Shown piece after piece: positions 4,679-7,216 of a DNA stretch of 7,216 bases. Position numbers and translations under genes: made by a program. Numbering within the stretch: the first letter of the stretch is position 1; every line of letters begins with the position of its first letter. Location of the stretch: positions 1-7,216 of the forward strand of contig DPKT01000244.1 in assembly GCA_003542385.1 (NCBI GenBank). The letters run 5' to 3'. The notes beneath the pieces were generated by a model. The model had not been told where the DNA came from, made no database searches, and worked only from the letters and a program-made list of their open reading frames with translations. The DNA is from Desulfomicrobium sp. (lineage in GTDB: Bacteria > Desulfobacterota > Desulfovibrionia > Desulfovibrionales > Desulfomicrobiaceae).

Positions 4679-6667
4679 ATGGCGTGGTTGAAGGACAGCG
4701 GGAGCCCCCAAGGGGACCATCTCCGCAGAAGAGACCTGGCCAACCTGCTGGGAACCGGCGTCATCGTCACGGTCTGCGTGATGCTCCTAGGCATCTTCCG
4801 GCCGGATCTGTACGTACACGTTGAGCACAAAGCCTTCGACGTGCTTTTCTCGCAGACGAGGTTGCGCGAGCCCGGTCCTGTCCCGGTGCTCGTGTCCATC
4901 GATGACAAGGCCTTGAACCTCCTGGGCCAGTGGCCCTGGCCGAGGGTCACCCTGGCCGGGGTGATCTCGCGCCTGCGCGAGGCGGGTGTCAGGAACGTCG
5001 TCCTTGACCTCGTGCTCTCCAACCGGGACCAGACGTCTCCCCGTGTCGTCCTGGAATCCCTGCTCAAGTCCCCGGACCTCGCCAGAACCATGGCCGGCAG
5101 GCCCCAGGTCGAGGTGGATTTCGACCACGCCCTGGCCCAATCCCTGGCAAGCGTGCCCACGGTGCTGGGTTACAAGCTCCTGTTCTCTCCGACCGCGGAG
5201 CAGTGCCCCTGCATCCTGCGGCCCCTGCAGACCGATGCCATAGTCCCGCCGTCCTTTCGTCTGCATGAAGCGCAGTCGGTGATCTGCGCACTGCCGGCCC
5301 TGGCCCGGACAGCCGTGTCGGGCGGTTTCATCAACGCCGCGCACGACCTCGACGGCGCGATCCGCCGCGTTCCCCTCATGGCGCTCCACGAATCGAACCT
5401 TCTGCCCGGCCTCACCCTGGCCATGGTCCGCCTCGCGGAAGGCAAGGACGCCGTGCTGGGCAACGATCAGGACGGCGGTTTCGTTCAGCTCGGCAGAAAC
5501 CGCATCCACACTGACGACCGGGGGAACATGCTGCTGCGCTTCCGCGGCCCGAGCGGCACATTCGAGACCATCTCCGCGGCGGAAATCCTGGAAGGCCCCC
5601 TGCCGGACCTGTCCGGGCGCGTCGCCATCGTCGGGCCGACGGCCGCGGGCCTCGGCGACAATCACGTCACCCCGCTGGACCGCTCCTTTCCAGGCATAGA
5701 GATCCACGCCACCGCCCTCGACAACATCCTGCAGAACGATTTTCTTCGCCGCCCCTCCTGGGCCGTGGGCGCGGAGGCGGTTTCCGTCATGGTTCTCGGC
5801 GTCCTTTCGACGCTGCTCATCATCATCGGCGGGCCGCTGACCTGCGTCGCAGGCCTGGTCGCCGGGAGCCTGGGCTTATGGAGCGCGAGCCTCTGGCTCC
5901 TCGACGTTCCGGGCTACTGGCTCTCCCCGCTGCCGGCGGTGTTCGTCCTCGTCCTCAACCTGGCCGTCCTGAGCCTGATCAAATACGGCATCGAGGAGCA
6001 CAAACTGCGCATCCGCAGCCAGCAGCTTCTCCATACCCAGGACGCGATCATACTGGGCCTCACGTCCCTGGCCGAAACCCGGGACCCGGAAACCGGGGGC
6101 CACATCCGACGCACGCAGGAGTACGTACGGGCCCTGGCCCAACGCTTGGCCCGGCAACCCAAGTACAGGAACGTGCTCACCCCGGTCACCATCGAACTGC
6201 TCTACAAGTGCGCCCCCCTGCACGACATCGGCAAAGTCGGCATCGCCGACAGCATCCTCCTCAAGCCGGACCGCCTCACGGACGAAGAGTTCACCGAGAT
6301 GCAGCGGCACACCATCCTCGGGGCGGACACCCTGGCCGACGCCGCGCGCCACACCACGCATGGCGCCGAGCAGTCCTTTCTGGCCCTGGCCAGGGACATT
6401 GCCGTGTCCCACCACGAAAAATGGGACGGCTCGGGCTATCCCTACGGCCTTGCCGGCGAGGAGATCCCCCTCGGCGGCAGGCTCATGGCCCTTGCCGACG
6501 TGTACGACGCCCTCGTGACAAAGCGGGTCTACAAGGAAGCCATGACCCACGAAGAGGCCGTCGAGATCATCACGCAAGGACGCGGGGTGCATTTCGACCC
6601 CGCCGTGGTCGACGCCTTCCTGGAGTCCGAAACGCGCTTCCGCGACATCCTGACCCGCTACTCCTGA
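4679..6667 (+). CDS. CHASE2 sensor with HD-GYP c-di-GMP phosphodiesterase output
   Basis: This 662-residue inner-membrane protein has one membrane helix near the N-terminus (about 25-44) and a periplasmic CHASE2 domain (about 45-355), with VLVSIDDKALNLLGQWPWPR, NVVLDLVLSNRD, FINAAHDLDGAIRRVPL and AIVGPTAAGLGDNHVTPLD. Three more helices follow (about 363-437), then a cytoplasmic HD-GYP domain (about 455-655). HD-GYP proteins hydrolyse cyclic di-GMP. The key elements look intact: ETRDPETGGHIRRT (His475), HDIGK (515-519), RHTILGA (His544), HHEKWDGSGYP (578-588, with the GYP triplet at 586-588) and LADVYDAL (Asp607). CHASE2 more often drives adenylate cyclase, GGDEF or kinase outputs, so the HD-GYP pairing is less usual. 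The start lies 2 bases after the OmpA stop with no clear ribosome binding site, which implies translational coupling. The CHASE2 ligand is unknown; the FecR and OmpA neighbours are the likely inputs. Confidence 0.93.
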   Translation: MAWLKDSGSPQGDHLRRRDLANLLGTGVIVTVCVMLLGIFRPDLYVHVEHKAFDVLFSQTRLREPGPVPVLVSIDDKALNLLGQWPWPRVTLAGVISRLREAGVRNVVLDLVLSNRDQTSPRVVLESLLKSPDLARTMAGRPQVEVDFDHALAQSLASVPTVLGYKLLFSPTAEQCPCILRPLQTDAIVPPSFRLHEAQSVICALPALARTAVSGGFINAAHDLDGAIRRVPLMALHESNLLPGLTLAMVRLAEGKDAVLGNDQDGGFVQLGRNRIHTDDRGNMLLRFRGPSGTFETISAAEILEGPLPDLSGRVAIVGPTAAGLGDNHVTPLDRSFPGIEIHATALDNILQNDFLRRPSWAVGAEAVSVMVLGVLSTLLIIIGGPLTCVAGLVAGSLGLWSASLWLLDVPGYWLSPLPAVFVLVLNLAVLSLIKYGIEEHKLRIRSQQLLHTQDAIILGLTSLAETRDPETGGHIRRTQEYVRALAQRLARQPKYRNVLTPVTIELLYKCAPLHDIGKVGIADSILLKPDRLTDEEFTEMQRHTILGADTLADAARHTTHGAEQSFLALARDIAVSHHEKWDGSGYPYGLAGEEIPLGGRLMALADVYDALVTKRVYKEAMTHEEAVEIITQGRGVHFDPAVVDAFLESETRFRDILTRYS

Positions 6668-6815
6668 AGCCCGGACCGCCTTCGACTCAGTCGGGTGAGC
6701 TGAATCACGCCCGCCTGACCACGACCGCCCTCTTGCCCTTCCATTCACATCCATGCACTGCAAGGCAAACCCAAGGCCCCCCACTCTATCGATATCGGGA
6801 TGCATGATCGAGTGT

Positions 6816-6850
6816 ATGAGATTTGGATGAAATAGGATGAGATTTTGGAT
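6816..6850. repeat. Short direct repeat in an AT-rich patch
   Basis: ATGAGATTTGGAT (6816-6828) and ATGAGATTTTGGAT (6837-6850) differ by one inserted T and begin 21 bases apart. The patch is noticeably more AT-rich than the flanks. No function is evident. Confidence 0.4.
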
Positions 6851-6927
6851 TTCTGGAAATTCAAGATTCAAGATGCAAGCCCGCATGCCCGTGCAGGCTC
6901 AAGGAGCCATTAACCGGCCCTGGCGAG

Positions 6928-6965
6928 AAGATGCGTCACAGGGAGACCTGCCGCATTTTCTTGTT
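6928..6965 (+). terminator. Terminator-like hairpin between convergent genes
   Basis: AAGATGCG (6928-6935) pairs with CGCATTTT (6952-6959) and CAGG (6939-6942) pairs with CCTG (6947-6950) around a GAGA (GNRA) tetraloop. A 3-base and a 1-base internal loop separate the two stems. The run TTTTCTTGTT (6956-6965) follows on the plus strand, so it would end transcripts from the CHASE2 operon about 260 bases past its stop. On the minus strand the tract after the hairpin is CTTCTC, which is weaker for ppaC. Confidence 0.45.
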
Positions 6966-7047
6966 CAGAAACTTTCGATAACCCGGACTGACGAAGCAGG
7001 TCACCATTTTGGGAAACAAACGTGTCCGCTATTGTGAAGACAGGTCA

Positions 7048-7216
7048 CTATTGCGCCCCATCCCCCTCGAAAGCCCTCAACAAACCAGGAACAACCTGTT
7101 TCTTGCGACTCACAACACCGGGCAGCCACACTGAATTGCCGATCCCTTTCAACTCGAAGGCGGATTCAACGATTCGAACGTTATCAGAAACCCTGAATCC
7201 GTGAATAAGTGTTGCC
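7048..7216 (-). CDS. ppaC: Manganese-dependent inorganic pyrophosphatase, C-terminal end
   Basis: A minus-strand frame enters from the right edge and ends at a TAG at 7050-7048, giving the last 55 residues of a protein. Near its end is WLPGVVSRKKQVVPGLLRAF. The SRKKQ motif (encoded at 7096-7110), preceded by a Leu-Pro-Gly strand, is the signature of family II (DHH/DHHA2) pyrophosphatases, whose Arg and Lys bind pyrophosphate. The enzyme hydrolyses pyrophosphate to two phosphates in the cytoplasm, using manganese or cobalt, and pulls biosynthetic and sulfate-activation reactions forward. The catalytic DHH domain lies outside the window and cannot be assessed. The gene is convergent with the CHASE2 operon and has no visible functional link to it. 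Confidence 0.85.
   Translation of the reverse strand, partial: ATLIHGFRVSDNVRIVESAFELKGIGNSVWLPGVVSRKKQVVPGLLRAFEGDGAQ

Larger units (their letters stand above)
6668..7047. other. Convergent intergenic region with short repeats
   Basis: These 380 bases separate two convergent genes and contain no believable coding frame. They hold a weak bulged stem soon after the CHASE2 gene (CGGGTGA with TCACGCCCG, 6692-6713), an AT-rich patch with a direct repeat (6816-6850), a GGCTC/GAGCC stem (6895-6907), a terminator-like hairpin (6928-6965) and a repeated GAAG-CAGGTCAC word (6993-7008 and 7036-7052). No RNA gene, insertion sequence or attachment site was recognised. Confidence 0.5.

Noticed and set aside
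5876..6886. A 336-residue minus-strand frame opposite the HD-GYP domain
   Set aside because: It is a shadow of the CHASE2/HD-GYP gene in GC-rich sequence; the plus strand carries complete, recognisable catalytic motifs.
6837..7037. A 66-residue plus-strand open frame after the CHASE2 operon
   Set aside because: It crosses the terminator-like hairpin and has mixed, non-family sequence. It begins inside the AT-rich direct repeat.
6990..7216. The end of an IS21-like insertion sequence
   Set aside because: The repeated GAAG-CAGGTCAC words suggested terminal repeats, but the adjacent minus-strand frame is the C-terminus of a family II pyrophosphatase and no transposase is present.
1..7216. CRISPR array, tRNA or rRNA genes
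   Set aside because: No regularly spaced repeats and no recognisable tRNA or rRNA segments were seen on either strand.

Overview
The window is GC-rich with ordinary bacterial gene spacing. Most genes are on the plus strand, and a minus-strand gene enters from each end. The gene types suggest a Desulfovibrionaceae-like member of the former Deltaproteobacteria: a family II (DHH) pyrophosphatase, multi-PAS signalling proteins, CHASE2 and HD-GYP proteins, and FecR/OmpA envelope proteins. This is inferred from gene style; no marker gene is present.

Layout. Bases 1-211 (minus) hold the N-terminus of an exported protein that I do not recognise, with a signal peptide and a short duplicated motif. 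After a divergent intergenic region, 604-1560 (+) encodes a protein resembling the Tli4 family of type VI secretion immunity proteins; no effector gene is next to it. The 357-base gap at 1561-1917 is rich in structure. It holds an 18-bp inverted repeat, a long bulged hairpin, a strong intrinsic terminator and a perfect 20-bp palindrome next to a consensus -10 hexamer. Together these could be a small RNA or an attenuated leader in front of the next gene. 1918-3405 (+) encodes a three-PAS protein that ends in a histidine-kinase-like dimerisation helix but has no ATPase domain.

A tight three-gene operon follows at 3640-6667 (+): a periplasmic FecR-domain protein, an OmpA-type peptidoglycan-binding lipoprotein that overlaps it by 4 bases, and, 2 bases later, a CHASE2 sensor with an HD-GYP c-di-GMP phosphodiesterase output. 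The likely logic is that the two envelope proteins sense or relay a cell-wall or outer-membrane state to the periplasmic CHASE2 domain, which then changes cytoplasmic c-di-GMP. This is the most system-like unit in the window.

The right end (6668-7047) is a convergent intergenic region with a terminator-like hairpin and short repeats. It is followed by the C-terminus of a manganese-dependent inorganic pyrophosphatase on the minus strand (7048-7216), recognised by its SRKKQ motif.
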